A stretch of DNA of 64,000 nt, from assembly GCF_024166365.1 (NCBI RefSeq), contig NC_064842.1:23655001-23719000 (forward strand), in the 5' to 3' direction. Made by a program: the position numbers and the translations under genes. Numbering within the stretch: position 1 is the stretch's first letter; each line of letters starts with the position of its first letter. Shown here piece after piece: positions 25,203 through 37,329 of this stretch. The notes under the pieces were generated by a model, which did no database searches, was not told where the DNA came from, and saw only the letters and a program-made list of their open reading frames with translations. This DNA is from Elephas maximus indicus (taxonomy: Eukaryota > Chordata > Mammalia > Proboscidea > Elephantidae).

Positions 25203-25342
25203 CTCATTGGAGACATTTCTGAGGAGAGGTAAGCTAACACACGCTTCAGGTACGTCTCTTTAATCTGATACAGGATTAAAATTTTGAAAATTTTCGAAGA
25301 AAGGATGATATCCCTGGTAATCTCAAATAGCGATGGTTTCAA
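25203..25342 (-). other. Exon-like intronic segment (candidate cryptic exon)
   Basis: Inside the 36 kb FMN2 intron, a 140-nt minus-strand segment is flanked by a good acceptor (pyrimidine-rich, ending GCTCTTCAG) and a donor GTAAAG. One frame is open throughout, starting LKPSLFEITRD, and I do not recognise the peptide. Spliced between the FMN2 exons at 47651 and 11371, the AG phase would give Arg/Ser followed at once by TGA, so it cannot be a normal coding FMN2 exon. It could be a chance ORF, a poison exon or part of a non-coding transcript. Confidence 0.25.
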
Positions 25343-26668
25343 CTGAAGAGCAGTCAGTGGGTAGCAGGAATCCCAGGCAAATGCTTGAAATGTCAATATT
25401 CTGTGTTACTGATGAAGGAAAATACACATACTTCAGGGACCCGGTGAGTCTACAGCAGGGCTCACATTCTATTTCGTAAATAAAGAGCCTGTATTATATT
25501 CTTTCAGATCGAGAGTATCCTTCTTTCCTGTTCTCCACAAAGAATTCAATAAGGACTGGAAAACACTCAGGAATATAAGAGATATTATTTAGACCTTCTT
25601 TTCAATTCTCAGAGGATAAGCTTAACAGTCACTGAAAATCAGAATATTTGTGTTCATATACATATTAGAATTTTTAAGCTTCTGATCACATATTTTTCAT
25701 CATTCATATGTTTAAATATCTGGTTTGGGAAAAAGGGAGGATTGTTTTTCTTATGGCTCTTGTAGACTTTTTAATTCCATATTAGACTTGGATTTAGATG
25801 GAATTTACAACAGTAGCTCAAAGTTGGTGACTCTTTATCTAAGTCTGAAAAGAATGACCGTCTTCTTTCTATACACACTGAGGATGCTATAGATTTTCTA
25901 AATAAAATGGTAAAATGACAGTCCCAGGTCCCACAAACTTACAATAGTAAATAAAACAAATTTCTGCATTACATCTTGGTCAAAACTATTATTAAATCAT
26001 ATTTGACAGCAAAGTTCATCTTTCATTATAGGAGAATAGTTTTGTTTACTATATTTGACATTTTTCATGCAAACATAATTTTACTATTTCCACCTGTGTT
26101 AAGACCTTTTCTTAATCTCAGTGAGTTTTTCTTTTTTGGCATAAAGTTCAGAATAGTTTTTGATTATAGCTCACTCAAAACTCACATAGCTAGTGAAATA
26201 TAAAGTTAAGCTTGGCTGGCATTTACACTGTGGTTTTTGTTTTAATACTTCTCTAGTATTAGCTTGTGTCTTACTCTTTTAGAAAGACTATTTTGGGGGG
26301 CTGGGGGAGATTCAAGAGCTATTAGGCGTAGGAATTCTTTACAGAGAGTTTATCAAATCTCCTCCCTGTAAAACTCATAAAATAGTGCAACAAAACTATT
26401 ATATAGTGGTTTACAATTATGCAAGAGGAAGAGTAGCTTAATTAATAAGATGTGGGAGATACATATATTTTTTTTTTTTTGGGAGATATAAGGAAGGAAT
26501 GAGATCAAGGAAACATATACTGAGGGGGACAAAGGTCACAATTTTTCCTCTCTACTGGGTTATTCCTACCGGGCTACATGCTATTTGTCCCACTATCAAA
26601 GAAAAAAAAGTCCTTAGTCCACATTCCCCTACACCTAGTGTGATCTCCCGTGCTTTCTCTCTACCCAT
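25343..26668. other. FMN2 intron, no clear feature
   Basis: AT-rich sequence with no repeat I can name and no exon-like segment. Confidence 0.4.
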
Positions 26669-26670
26669 AC

Positions 26671-27105
26671 AAAGAGCCCTGGTGGCCCAAGGATTAAGTG
26701 CTCAGCTGATAACCGAAAGATCAGCAGTTCAAACTTACCAATGGCTCCTCAGGAGAAAAGATCCAGCGATCTGCTCCCGTAAAGATTGTTGTTGTTGTTG
26801 TGTGCCGCTGGAGTCATTTCCAGTTCATGGCGATCCTATGTGACAGAGCAGAACTGTGCCATAGGGTTTTCTAGGCTGTAATCTTTATGGGAATAGATTG
26901 TCTGGTCTTTTCTCCCACAGAGCAGCTGGTGGGTTTGAATCACCGACCTTTCAGTTAGCAGCTGAGCACTTAACTACTGTGCCACCGCCACCAGATCTCC
27001 CTCCCATGAAGATTACAGCCTAGGAAACCCTATGGGGCAGTTCTACTCTGTCATATAGGGTCGCTGTGAGTTGGAATCGACTCAATGGCACATAACAGCA
27101 ACATA
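26671..27105 (+). mobile_element. AfroSINE (long form) split by a second AfroSINE
   Basis: The host copy reads agccctggtggcccaaggat to cccgtaaagatt (26671-26788), then resumes at 27001 with atgaagattacagcctagga and ends near 27105. The second SINE is inserted in its middle module. Confidence 0.92.
26789..27000 (-). mobile_element. AfroSINE (long form) nested in another
   Basis: Begins gttgttgttgttgtgtgccg and ends ccaccagatctcc on the plus strand. The 14-bp target duplication CTCCCGTAAAGATT (26775-26788) / CTCCCATGAAGATT (27001-27014) lies within the host SINE. Confidence 0.93.
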
Positions 27106-27289
27106 TAAACTTTTTGAAAGAGTTGCTGATAGTTACTGTTTTCTGCCATTTAATCAGGCTTTTGTGCCTAATCACTGGTTATCACCATTTCCTCCAAGAT
27201 CCCAAATTTGAAGGCCAATTCTCAGTCCTTATCTTCCTCACACTAGAAACAACATTTCACACATGGGAAGCAGCATTTCACTTGGTTCG

Positions 27290-27770
27290 TTATGCCTCCT
27301 TTTTGAAGCACTTTCTTCACTTGGTCTACAAGGCTACTCAGTCTGGCCCTGCTGCTCCCTCTCAGAACTCATCTTCTACCTCGCCCCCTTTGCTCATTCT
27401 GTTCCAGGCACTTTGGCCTCCTTACTCCTCCATGTTCCTTCCTTGGGCTTTGCCCTTGCTGCCCCCTCTGTCTGGAATGTTCTTTCTCCAGATACCCACT
27501 TGTTTATTCCCTCACTCCCTTCAAGTCCCTGCTCAACTGCTATTTTCCTGGTTATCATATATAAAATAACACCAGTATTACTCCCTTTCCTTTGCCCTGC
27601 TTTTTCATCAGATCCCTTATTAGCACCCAGTATACTTATTGATAACCTATGCCCCCCTTCTAGAAAGCTCCCTGAGGGCAGGGATTTTGCTCTGTTCATA
27701 ACTCCAGGGCCTGGCACATAAAAAAAAAAAAAAAAGACTCTTAATAAGTATCTACTGAATGATCTCCGTA
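27290..27770 (+). mobile_element. L2 LINE 3' end
   Basis: Matches the L2 3' region: tgctgccccctctgtctgga, ccctcactcccttcaagtcc, agctccctgagggcagggat, and gggcctggcacata. The ORFs here (about 150 codons in two frames) arise from this and are not genes. Confidence 0.9.
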
Positions 27771-27995
27771 AATTATGTGGCCCAGTCATAGTTCAGAGTG
27801 AAGTGTGCAGAGCTGGGGTTCAAGGCTGAAGGTGAGTGAAAGAGGGCACTGTAGGGGGAGGAGGGTGATTATAAAGGAAAATTAACAATTGGATAAAAAT
27901 ATTCCTAATTTCCCTCTCCCTTCCTAACTTGTTTCCCAAGATTTGTCTTGGGATTTCTCAGAAAATCTACCTGCGGTTGGAGAACATTGATTTTT

Positions 27996-28972
27996 TTTTT
28001 TTTTAATATTAACTTTTATTGAGCTTCAAGTGAACGTTTACAAATCAAGTCAAACCGTCACATATAAATTTATACACACCTTACTCGGTACTCCCACTTG
28101 CTCTCCCCCTAATGAGTCAGCCCTTTCAGTCTTTCCTTTCGTGACAATTTTGCCAGCTTCCAACTCTCTCTATCCTCCCATCCCCCCTCCAGACAGGAGA
28201 TGCCAACACAGTCTCAAGTGTCCACCTGATACAAATAGCTCACTCTTCATCAGCATCTCTTTCCTACCCACTGTCCAGTCCCTTCCATGTCTGATGAGTT
28301 GTCTTCGGGAATGGTTCCTGTCCTGGGCCAACAGAAGGTTTGGGGACCATGACCGCCGGGATTCCTCTAGTCTCAGTCAGACCATTAAGTATGGTCATTT
28401 TGTGAGAATTTGGGGTCTGCATCCCACTGATCTCCTGCTCCCTCAGGGGTTCTCCGGTGTGCTCCCTGTCAGGGCAGTCATCGGTTGTGGCGGGCACCAA
28501 CTAGTTCTTCCGGTCTCAGGATGATGTAGGTCTCTGGTTCATGTGGCCCTTTCTGTCTCTTGGGCTCCTAGTTATCGTGTGACCTTGGTGTTCTTCATTC
28601 TCCTTTGATCCAGGTGGGTTGAGACCAACTGATGCATCTTAGATGGCCGCTTAATAGGATTTAAGACCCCAGATGCCACATTTCAAAGTGGGATGCAGAA
28701 TGTTTTCATAATAGAATTATTTTGCCAATTGACTTAGAAGTCCCCTTAAACCATGGCCCCCAAACCCCCGCCCTTGCTCCGCTGACCTCTGAAGCATTCA
28801 GTTTATCCCGGAAGCTTCTTTGCTTTTGGTCCAGTCCAGTTGAGCTGACCTTCCATGTATTGAGTATTGTCCTCCCCTTCACCTAAAGCAGTTCTTATCT
28901 ACTAACTAATCAGTAAACAACCCTCCCCCACCCTCCCTCCCTCTCCCCCTCGTAACCACAAAAGTATGTGTT
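27996..28972 (-). mobile_element. Poly(A) retroposon, younger subfamily, near full-length (unassigned)
   Basis: About 977 bp antisense copy: T-run at the left, aataaaagttaat-type 3' end, GA-rich 5' end at 28972. Target duplication GAGAACATTGATTTTT / GAGAACACTGATTTTT at 27980-27995 and 28973-28988. Its last 356 bp recur at 37330-37685. No protein-coding ORF that I recognise. Could be an L1 3'-terminal region or an L1-driven non-autonomous element. Confidence 0.85.
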
Positions 28973-29330
28973 GAGAACACTGATTTTTAAGCTTGGAGAT
29001 TTTCTCCCAAAGCAAGAAGAACGAAGGCACAAGGTAGGGACACCCAGGACTGTGAAGTGGTGAGAAGTTGAGAAGTATAATCTGTTGTGTAAATCACATC
29101 CCATGTCAGGGCACAGCTAAAATAACAGTTGATGGGTTGAGTGGGAAGCCAAATGAGATCAGAAAAGTTAGAAACAGAACAATTAAACTGCAGTACATTT
29201 GAAAGAACTGGGTACATCATGCAGAGCAAGAGAAAACCTGGAATCATCTTCATAGGTAATTTCAATATTTAAAGGCCCATTACATGGACAAGGTATTGGA
29301 TTTATTTGTGTAGCCCTAGAGAGAAAAAAA

Positions 29331-29540
29331 GAGTCCCTGGGTGGCACAGAAGTTAAGAGCTTGGCAACTAATGTAAAGGTTGACAGTTCAAATTCATGTA
29401 GAGGCACCTGATAGAAAGGCCTGGTAATCTACTTCTGAAAAATCAGCCACTGAAAACTCTATGGAGTGAGTGTAGTTCTACTGACTGACACACATGGAGT
29501 TGCCGTGAGTCTGAATCAATTCAACAGCAATTTTTTTTTT
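29331..29540 (+). mobile_element. AfroSINE (third form)
   Basis: Head gagtccctgggtggcacaga, middle tgaaaaatcagccactgaaa, A/T-rich 3' end. Confidence 0.9.
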
Positions 29541-30931
29541 AAGGGTAGAATGATGGCCAGTGAGTACATGAGTACATGGTTCAGTCTGCCAGGTCTCAGT
29601 TCATTGTAAGGAGGCACTTCCTGGACATTAGAGCTGTATGCTACAGTGGAATATGGTACATAACACTTTCAAAAAAGTCTGACCCAGTGTGGAGTAATCA
29701 AACTCATTAATATTTTTGTAGTAACTATATGAATACTCACATTAAGTGGGAAGAGTAAAGAGAATCAGTTGAGTTTTGCTAGGAAATAAGTTGCCACAAA
29801 TTTAATGAAAATCCTTTGGTTTCAGAGGTTTTTGGATCTCCAAATTGTAGATTAAGGATTATGGCTCTGGATAATGAAACTATGGACAAAATCATATCTA
29901 CTGTAAAAACTGTCTTCAAAGTTTGTTAACTTTTTACTCCTCTTACGGCATTTGCTACACCATCAGATAGAAAATGGAAAATGGCCACCAATAATTATTT
30001 GAATGTGAACACTTCATTCTTAAATTTTCTAAGATCAGTATCATCATGCAACTTCATGACGGTAAAATATACTTTTTTACGGAAATCAACATTTGTTTCC
30101 CTTTTCATTATATTCCACCAGTTTCCTGATGGTCATGTTCTTGCCTTTCTAAGAGGTTGTAAGTGGTCACGGGTTCTCATCTGAATAGTTGGGACACACT
30201 AGTATATAATAATCGATGATAAATTGTGTCGTAAGTAATTTTTTCCTTTATTAATAACAGATTAAGTAAAGAGATTTAAAAATAGGAGCAATTTAAGCTT
30301 TCCTCATAATAACATCATTTTCACTGGCTTGGATCTGTATTCCTTCTTGAACGATTTTCAGCGTCCGTCCGTCCGTCCGTCCAATTAAGTCTTGGTTGGT
30401 CCATGATACCAAAAAGCAATTGGTTTTCCACCTGTATCTCTAATTTGCCATCAATACTATCTAGCCTTTAGTTCATGCTTGAGTCCTCTGTGCTCTAGTT
30501 CTTTTACTTATGTCTGAATGACTTCCTATTTTAAATAGTTCCAGCTTCTTCTCAATCCCAACCCTCTTGTGCATTTCCAAGGTTTGTTGACAGCTGTGTT
30601 TAACACTCAACTGAGGTCAAGATTTACAAAGAGAGCCAAAGAAGCACATTGTCCTTTAAAAGGACACAATGAATGACCACAATGCAACTCCTTTAATTGA
30701 CCACAATACAATTTTGTGTAGATGTATGTGACTAGAAAGTATATACTCTAACAGATTATAATCTGTATCTTAATGAACAATGAAGATCAGCAAGGTTTAG
30801 CTGATTTGGTGAAGAAAAAGAAGAAACTACATGATTATAATAGGTTCACACTGGAGAAAAATAGGGTTTCAGGTTAGATCACTTCACTAATAGCTTCAAT
30901 ACCATATAATTTAGAGATTGTTATCTCAATT
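29541..30931. other. FMN2 intron, mostly featureless
   Basis: No interspersed repeat recognised. A short (GTCC)n microsatellite lies at 30362-30382. Confidence 0.4.
30362..30382. repeat. (GTCC)5 microsatellite
   Basis: About five tandem GTCC units. Confidence 0.9.
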
Positions 30932-30932
30932 A

Positions 30933-31106
30933 TGGAAACTCTGGTGGTGCAGTGGTTAAGTGCTACGGCTGCTAACCAAAAGGTCGGCTGTTCAAATCCA
31001 CCAGGCGCTCCTTGGGAACTCTATGGGGCAGCTCTACTCTGTCCTATAGGGGACGCTATGAGTCAGAATCGACTCAATGGCAGTGGGTTTGTTTGTTTTT
31101 TTTTTT
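30933..31106 (+). mobile_element. AfroSINE (short form)
   Basis: Well-preserved copy with ATCTCAATTAT target duplications at both ends (30921-30931 region and after the T-tail at 31109). Confidence 0.94.
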
Positions 31107-31344
31107 AATCTCAATTATACAAATTAGAAAACTGGAGTTCAGTAAGATTAAATACCTTGTCCAAGGTCAATGACTTTATAAATGGTAACACCTCAATTAA
31201 TGATTTGGGATAAAAATTTAAGGAAGGGAAGCTGATGGAACACAGTTGTGTGGGGTTTTGCTTCTCTGAATCTATTTAGTGTTAAATCTAATACTGGGGT
31301 TTATTACTTTCAGAACTACATTAATATATAAATAACAATGATAG

Positions 31345-31605
31345 CTGCTAATGTTAACTGAGCAGTTTCTATATGTGAGAGACTGTGCTAAGTGCTTTAC
31401 ACATGTTGTCACTTAATTCATTCCAGAGAGTGGGCACTATTAGTACCTTCATTTCACAGATGGGGAAACTGAGGCTCAGAAAGGTAAATTAACTTGTCAA
31501 GGGTTATATAGGTGCTGTCAGAGACAGGTATCAAATCCAAGTTTTTAAGCCTCAAGTTCAGCCTTTTAGTCTTACTCTGCCTTTGTAAAAGGGAAACATT
31601 AAGAA
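31345..31605 (+). mobile_element. MIR SINE
   Basis: Typical MIR sequence: actgtgctaagtgctttaca, cagatggggaaactgaggct, cagaaaggtaaattaacttg. Old, diverged. Confidence 0.9.
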
Positions 31606-32038
31606 AATTAAAGTCTGGTGGAAATAAACCCATATATAAATTCAGTACAGAATTGTAAGTGCTGTTGTTTCAAAAAGAACACATGAATTTAAGAATGCAT
31701 TAATATCCACAGATGACTTTTAAATGTCTGATTTTTGAAACGAAAGCTTTTGAGTTATCCGTGAGCATCAAAAATTCTCTTAACTGATGAGCTATGCTTA
31801 CTTCCAAAGATTCCTCATCTTATTTACTTCCCCCACACACTTGGAAAACTTTAAAGTGGCCAAATGGAATTTTATCAAACTTTCAAAAATGTTCACCCCC
31901 AGGCCATAAGAATTTGAGGTCCAGAGGTTAATTTTTAAAAATAATTCCATGTCATAAAATGAGGATCCTAGTAATGAGCATGTTTTTATTTCTGATATGC
32001 TTTACTTTAGCAAAATAAGTAGTATCTAAATACACAAT

Positions 32039-32237
32039 GGAGTCCCTGGGTGGTGTACATGGTTAAAGCACTTGGCTAATAACCAGAGGGCTGGAAGTTC
32101 TAGTCCACCTAGAGGTGACTTGTAAGAAAAGCCTGGTGACCTACTTCTGAAAAAGCAGCCGTTGAAAACCCTGTGGAGTTCAGTTCTACTCTGACACACA
32201 CGGGGTTAACATGAGTTGGACCTGACAATTGCTTTTT
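32039..32237 (+). mobile_element. AfroSINE (third form)
   Basis: Head ggagtccctgggtggtgtac, middle tgaaaaagcagccgttgaaa, tail acatgagttggacctgacaa. Confidence 0.9.
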
Positions 32238-32239
32238 TA

Positions 32240-32640
32240 CTAGTAACTGTACAATGATAATTAAAATATTGGAAGGTTAAAGAGGTAGTAATTCTACCTC
32301 CATTTCTCTCCCCCACTCAATAAATTTGAGAGGCTAATCTCTAAAAAAATTATCTGACATATTAAAATTTAAGAGGATTGGGGATTCTTACCAACTTCCA
32401 CTTCTGGCCTTTTTAATTCTAAATAAATGCCTATATGGCATGAGTATTCAATACATTCTTTTGAAAAAGAGTGAATGTCTTATGATCTAAACTAATTTTA
32501 AGTTGTAACCTGTTTTCAAAGTGATGGTAAATGCAGTCCATCTTAGGTGCCCATATTATAAGCAACAGAGAAATATTAATAGAGCCTAAATATGTAGATC
32601 AAAATACTAAATTATTAGTATCACTACAGATATCACATGT
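32240..32640. other. FMN2 intron, nothing seen
   Basis: AT-rich unique-looking DNA. Confidence 0.4.
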
Positions 32641-33560
32641 TGATTAAAAAAATTAACAACACCCTTATATCATGTCTTGGTACCGAGCGCTGCTACACAA
32701 GCCTATCACCTCAGGCTTACCCCTACGGAATACTAAACCAAGTACCCTATCTTCTTCTCCTCATTGGTATTACTCCCCAGGACTTCTGCTTTGGTGGAGA
32801 CAAAGTTCATCTTTGGGTTAAAGGAACTCAGGGGATCAGGAGCCTCTCTGTGGGAGCAACAGCTGGCTTTTCCTCCAGGGCACACTCCAATCCCCAGTGC
32901 ATCTCCAGAACCACTTTGGGGCAGAAAAATACTGTGAAGCTCAAGAAGAGATGGTAGTGACCTATTAGCCCTGGGTTCATTCTGCTCACAACAGAACACC
33001 TGCAGACTCAACCAGCACAGCTGGGATTTTTAAGATTCATTGTAGAATATCCTTTAAAGAAAGCTTCAACTTGCCTGTGTCTGCAAGGGATAGCGTAGGT
33101 GTATTTCCCAAGGGTGCGCTAGCCCAAGGGCACCTTTGTTCTTGTCTGAGGCTTAGGTTTTTAATTCGATGGATGGAACCACTAGTTAATTCCATACAAT
33201 GCAAAGGTGGAGGCGGCTGACTGTAGGAGAGGGTGGCATGCACTTTTTGCAAACGCAGCAATGGTGGCCTCTCAGGATGTCCCTCACTCTGTAAGGCACA
33301 GTTATCCAAAGAAGACTCTATATAGCACAGCATCAAGTTTTAAATCATTCAAGGAAGGAATCTGTGAGGAGACATACCAGTCTTTTTTTTTTTCCAGAGA
33401 GATCAATGAGCTGTGGAGACACATTGGCCAGAACACTTTCTTTCATCTAGATACAGAGTGTGACACACGGGTGCCAGCTTAAGTGTTATTCCTAAAGGAA
33501 GGGGGCAGCATTTCTAATCAATTGGAGGTGGAATATGGCCAGAGCCACGTGGGATAGGCT
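32640..33560. other. Unassigned higher-G+C block with short ORFs
   Basis: This segment is visibly richer in G+C than its surroundings and carries overlapping ORFs of 90-106 codons on both strands (32637-32957 +, 32733-33011 -, 33037-33336 -, 33207-33482 +). I recognise no protein family, and none has splice sites that join to FMN2. It might be an old retroviral or DNA-element fragment, a processed pseudogene, or unique sequence. Confidence 0.3.
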
Positions 33561-35400
33561 GGAGACAAAGCTGATGGATTATTTAGAGAATGTTTTTTTA
33601 ACATTACTCCACAAGATAAAATAACAGACGGAGTTGATTTAAGAAAGTTTTCAAATTGCAAAAGACATTCAAGGTATCAGGGATTCTAGGTGTTTTACTA
33701 CAAATCTTATCTAGGAAAAATAAAAGGAAACAAACCCAAAATGCTCATAGGCTTCATATGAGACAATGTTAAAAAATGTTGTGCAAACATCTGGTATATC
33801 TATATATTAATAACATTATAATTATGGTTAGAAATATTGAACTAAAAAAAAGCCTTACATCATTTTAGGAAGAATATCAGGTGTAACGTTATTTTCATTT
33901 TTTTGGCCCTGAAATATTATTACTCTTAAAAATTGCAAAATTATAGCTTCTAAAACACCAAGATTATTAGAATTTGATTTTTATAAGAAAATCAAATCCA
34001 AAGATGAGCTTTGTCTCTAAATTAGAAGTCCAGGGGAGTAATACCACTGAGTAGGAGAAGAAATGGTACTTGGTTTAGTGTTCTGTGAAATTATAATATG
34101 CATATAATAAATGTTACGTATATATATATAATATAAATGATGATGATGATGATCTAAAGATCCCTTTAAGGTGGAACAAATTTGTAAACAATAGCTTTCC
34201 ACAAAAACCAAGGAACCCAAATTATATATTAATTTCTCACAATGATTGTAGTTCAGCTGGACATGAATTGACCAGAAATGTCAATATCTAAGGGCACATT
34301 ATAATTCTACAGCTAGTTCTGTAGTGTCAGCATTGTTAATCTTCACTGAGATCCACTGGCTGGTACGTGCCATATAAATGGCCTGTCTCCATTACTGTCA
34401 GCCTCAAAAAAGTGTCTACTTCCCATGGGCTCGAAGTTCTTACAACCCAGCAGCTGCTCATGGTTCAAGTTTCTAAGTCTGAATGCATATGACAAGGAGA
34501 AGCAAAAACCCAGAGCAGTGACTGTTAAAAGGTCAGTGGGGTGTCAGGTCCTGTGCTGGTAATCAGAAAGCCAGGGGAAAAGCAGGGAACAGGCAGCACC
34601 AGGCAGTGAGTAGGGCTTCCTGCCCAAGGGGAGAGGATTAATCAACAAAAGTGAATGATGCGACACTTTACCTAGAGCAAACACTGAAATGCTATTTTTA
34701 CTTATATTAGCCATTTAAAAATTATAGCCATTCTTTTTTTTTTTTTTTTCCTAATAATTATATCTTCTCCATAAAGGTTCTAACTGTTAGGGAATAAAAG
34801 TTAAGAAAATTTGCATAATGTGACTCTACCCATGGTGATTTGATTCGAAAAAAAAAGTTTATTCCTAACAGATGAATAATTTCAAAATCAATACTCACAC
34901 ATGTAATACCTATTGTGTGTATTTTCTTTTTTTTTAAACATGACTTAGATTTCCTGAAATGGATTTACACAGAGGGAAGACACTGGCTCATTTTATTTCT
35001 ATGGAGTCAAAGCTACTGTAAATTACTAATTATCTAAACCAACGGAGATTTTTTGGTTTGGGGTTTACTGTTTGTGTCAGAAGATTGATTTCTAAGATTT
35101 TGACTTGGCTAATAGGCACTGGGTACTGGGTTAATATATTAGTAGTTAGGAGCTTTGCTTTCCTTGAGCATACACAGAACTACCTGGGCACAGGAGTGTG
35201 TCAGACAGGAAGACGAAGGAACCAATGCAGAATTTCCAAACTGTGAACAATCCACATGGCGCTCACTGAAGGTTTTGGTTATGGACAATTGTGATCCACT
35301 TTTATGCTTAGAAGTCTAATGTGAATGTTCCACTTACCTTTTTCTTCTTTAAAAAAAACCACCTGATTGAGGATAATCCCCATACCACTTAATTCACTCA
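33561..35400. other. FMN2 intron, mostly featureless
   Basis: No repeat family recognised apart from a short TGA/ATG trinucleotide run (34135-34153), a TA-rich run before it, and a poly(T) at about 34735-34750. Confidence 0.4.
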
Positions 35401-36104
35401 TTAATTCTTTTTTTTTTTTAAAGAATATTCTTAGGGTTGTACAATCATCATTACAACCTAAGTTTAAATATTTTCATCTCCCCTGAAAGAAACTTCATTA
35501 GCAGTTACTCCCCAATCCTTGTTCCTCCACCCCCAACCCCTAGCAACAACTAATCTAATTTTTGTCTCTATAGATTTCCTATTCTGGACATTTCATATAA
35601 AAGGAATTCTATGACATACTTTTGTGACTGGCTTCTTTCACCGAGCATAATGTTCTCAAGGCTCATTCATGTTATAGTGTCTATCAGTACTTCATTTCTA
35701 TAACACATTTTATTTATCTACTCATCTGCTGATGGATACCTTGGTTGTTTCCCCCTTTTGGTTATTATAAATCATGCTGGGCTGCTATGAGCATTTGTGT
35801 ACACATTTTTGCATGGATATATGTTTTCATTTCTCTTGAGTATCTACATAGCAGCCGAATTACTGGATCATATGGTAACTCTATGTTTAGCTTTAGAGGA
35901 ACTGCCAGACTGTTTTTCAAAGTGGCCGTACCATTTTATATTCCCACCAGTGATAAATGAGAGATTCAGTATCTCCACAACCTTGACAACATTTCTTATT
36001 GTCTGCTTTTTTTTTTTTTTTTTTCTCTTTGTGATAGCCATCCTACTGGATGTGAAGTGGTATCTCATTGTGGTTTTGATTTATATTTCCCTGATGGCTA
36101 ATGA

Positions 36105-36282
36105 AGGAGCCCCGGTGGCACAGTGGTAAGCACTGGGCTGCTAACCAAAAGGTCAACAGACTCTTTGCAGAAGAAAGATGTGCCAGTCAGCTTCCCCAAA
36201 GATTACAGCCTTGGAAGCGCTATGGGGCACTTCTACTTTGTCCCATAGGGTTGCTATGACTTGATGGCAATGGTTTGGTTTT
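36105..36282 (+). mobile_element. AfroSINE (long form)
   Basis: Head ggagccccggtggcacagtg, middle agaagaaagatgtgccagtc, ends acttgatggcaatggtttgg. Confidence 0.92.
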
Positions 36283-36330
36283 TGAGTTTTCATGACCAAT
36301 GACTTTAATTATCTTTTCATGTGCTTACTG

Positions 36331-36485
36331 CAGCCTTAGTGGTGCAGTGATTAAGAGATTGGCTGCTAACCAAAAGGTCGGCAGTTCGAATCCACCAGTT
36401 ACTCCTTGGAAACCCTATGGGGCAGTTCTACTCTGTCCTATAGGGTCACTGTGAGTTGGCATTGACTTGATAGTAATGGGTCTGT
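36331..36485 (+). mobile_element. AfroSINE (short form)
   Basis: Head gcagccttagtggtgcagtg with a well-preserved B box (ggcagttcgaatccacc). Confidence 0.93.
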
Positions 36486-36529
36486 TCTTTCTTTTTTTTT
36501 TTTTTAATTGGCCATTCTAGTTACTTTAT

Positions 36530-37303
36530 TTTAAAAAACACTTTATTTCATCTCTCTCCAAGACACACAGATCTTACCTTCTTTTTATGTCCTACATTGA
36601 AATATACATTCTCAAAATGCATCAGTATTAATCTCCTTTCTTGTTCCACCCATAGCCCTCCACTGCACGTACACTCTCCGCACATGGTTTACAAATGATT
36701 CCTTTTAAAATTGAGTTTGATGCCTTATTGTGGTTGCTTCTAAATTTTAGCTAGACTTCAGGAGGCAAAACCAAGTGAGCTAATTGCTCTTTGTCAAATA
36801 AAATAACTACCAACATGTCTTGGTCTAACATCTGTCATTACTCTCAAACCTGTTGAACAGGCCAATATAAAAAAAAAAAAAAAAAAAAACAGTAGAAATG
36901 TAGAAATAAGCTCTTCCACCCTTATCTCTCATGAATAGTCTCTGAATATCCATTATTTACCCGAAGACTCTAGATTTTTATGCGTAGAAGAAACATTTTC
37001 CATTTCTCTATACCTTCCTTCACTCTCACTAACGGGGGCAGGAGTGGTGCCTGAGAGTGAAATCCTGAAGCAGAACAGGAGAAGGAATTCAATGCTTGTG
37101 AACGCCTCTGATGAAGGGGCCAGGGTCAGCATGGGGAATGTCACAGTGGGCATGAACTGTGGGGAACCTTTGGCTTCTTGTATTTTTTACTCTCTTAAAA
37201 ATCCAGACTCTAGCAGAAGACCACACAAACGTATGCATTTGATAATCATTACATTATGTGGAGACATCCTAAATAAAATTAAAAAAATTTAAAATTACCC
37301 CTT
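36530..37303. other. FMN2 intron, nothing clear
   Basis: No named repeat; a poly(A) run at 36870-36890. The 82-codon ORF at 37044-37292 has no recognisable homology. Confidence 0.35.
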
Positions 37304-37329
37304 AAAATAATATCTGTGGTGGTTAATTT

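Larger units (their letters stand above)
35405..36530 (-). mobile_element. L1 LINE 3' region, split by two AfroSINEs
   Basis: Antisense L1 reading ttggttatcataaatcatgct-type sequence, aactgccagactgtttttca and ggatgtgaagtggtatctca. It resumes as catgaccaatgactttaatt at 36286 and attggccattctag at 36516 after the SINEs. Old L1M-class copy, no ORF. Confidence 0.85.

Noticed and set aside
27114..27721. Two overlapping plus-strand ORFs of about 150 codons
   Set aside because: The sequence is the 3' end of an L2 LINE and the ORFs come from its pyrimidine-rich text.
28030..28524. 164-codon plus-strand ORF, and a similar 155-codon ORF on the minus strand at 37279-37746
   Set aside because: Both are antisense readings of the same poly(A) retroposon; they recur because the element recurs.
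30362..30382. CRISPR-like or satellite array
   Set aside because: Only a five-unit tetranucleotide microsatellite; there are no spacers.
32680..32770. Possible nuclear mitochondrial insertion, from its CTA/CCC-rich composition
   Set aside because: Too short, and no mitochondrial gene order or recognisable mitochondrial protein could be read.
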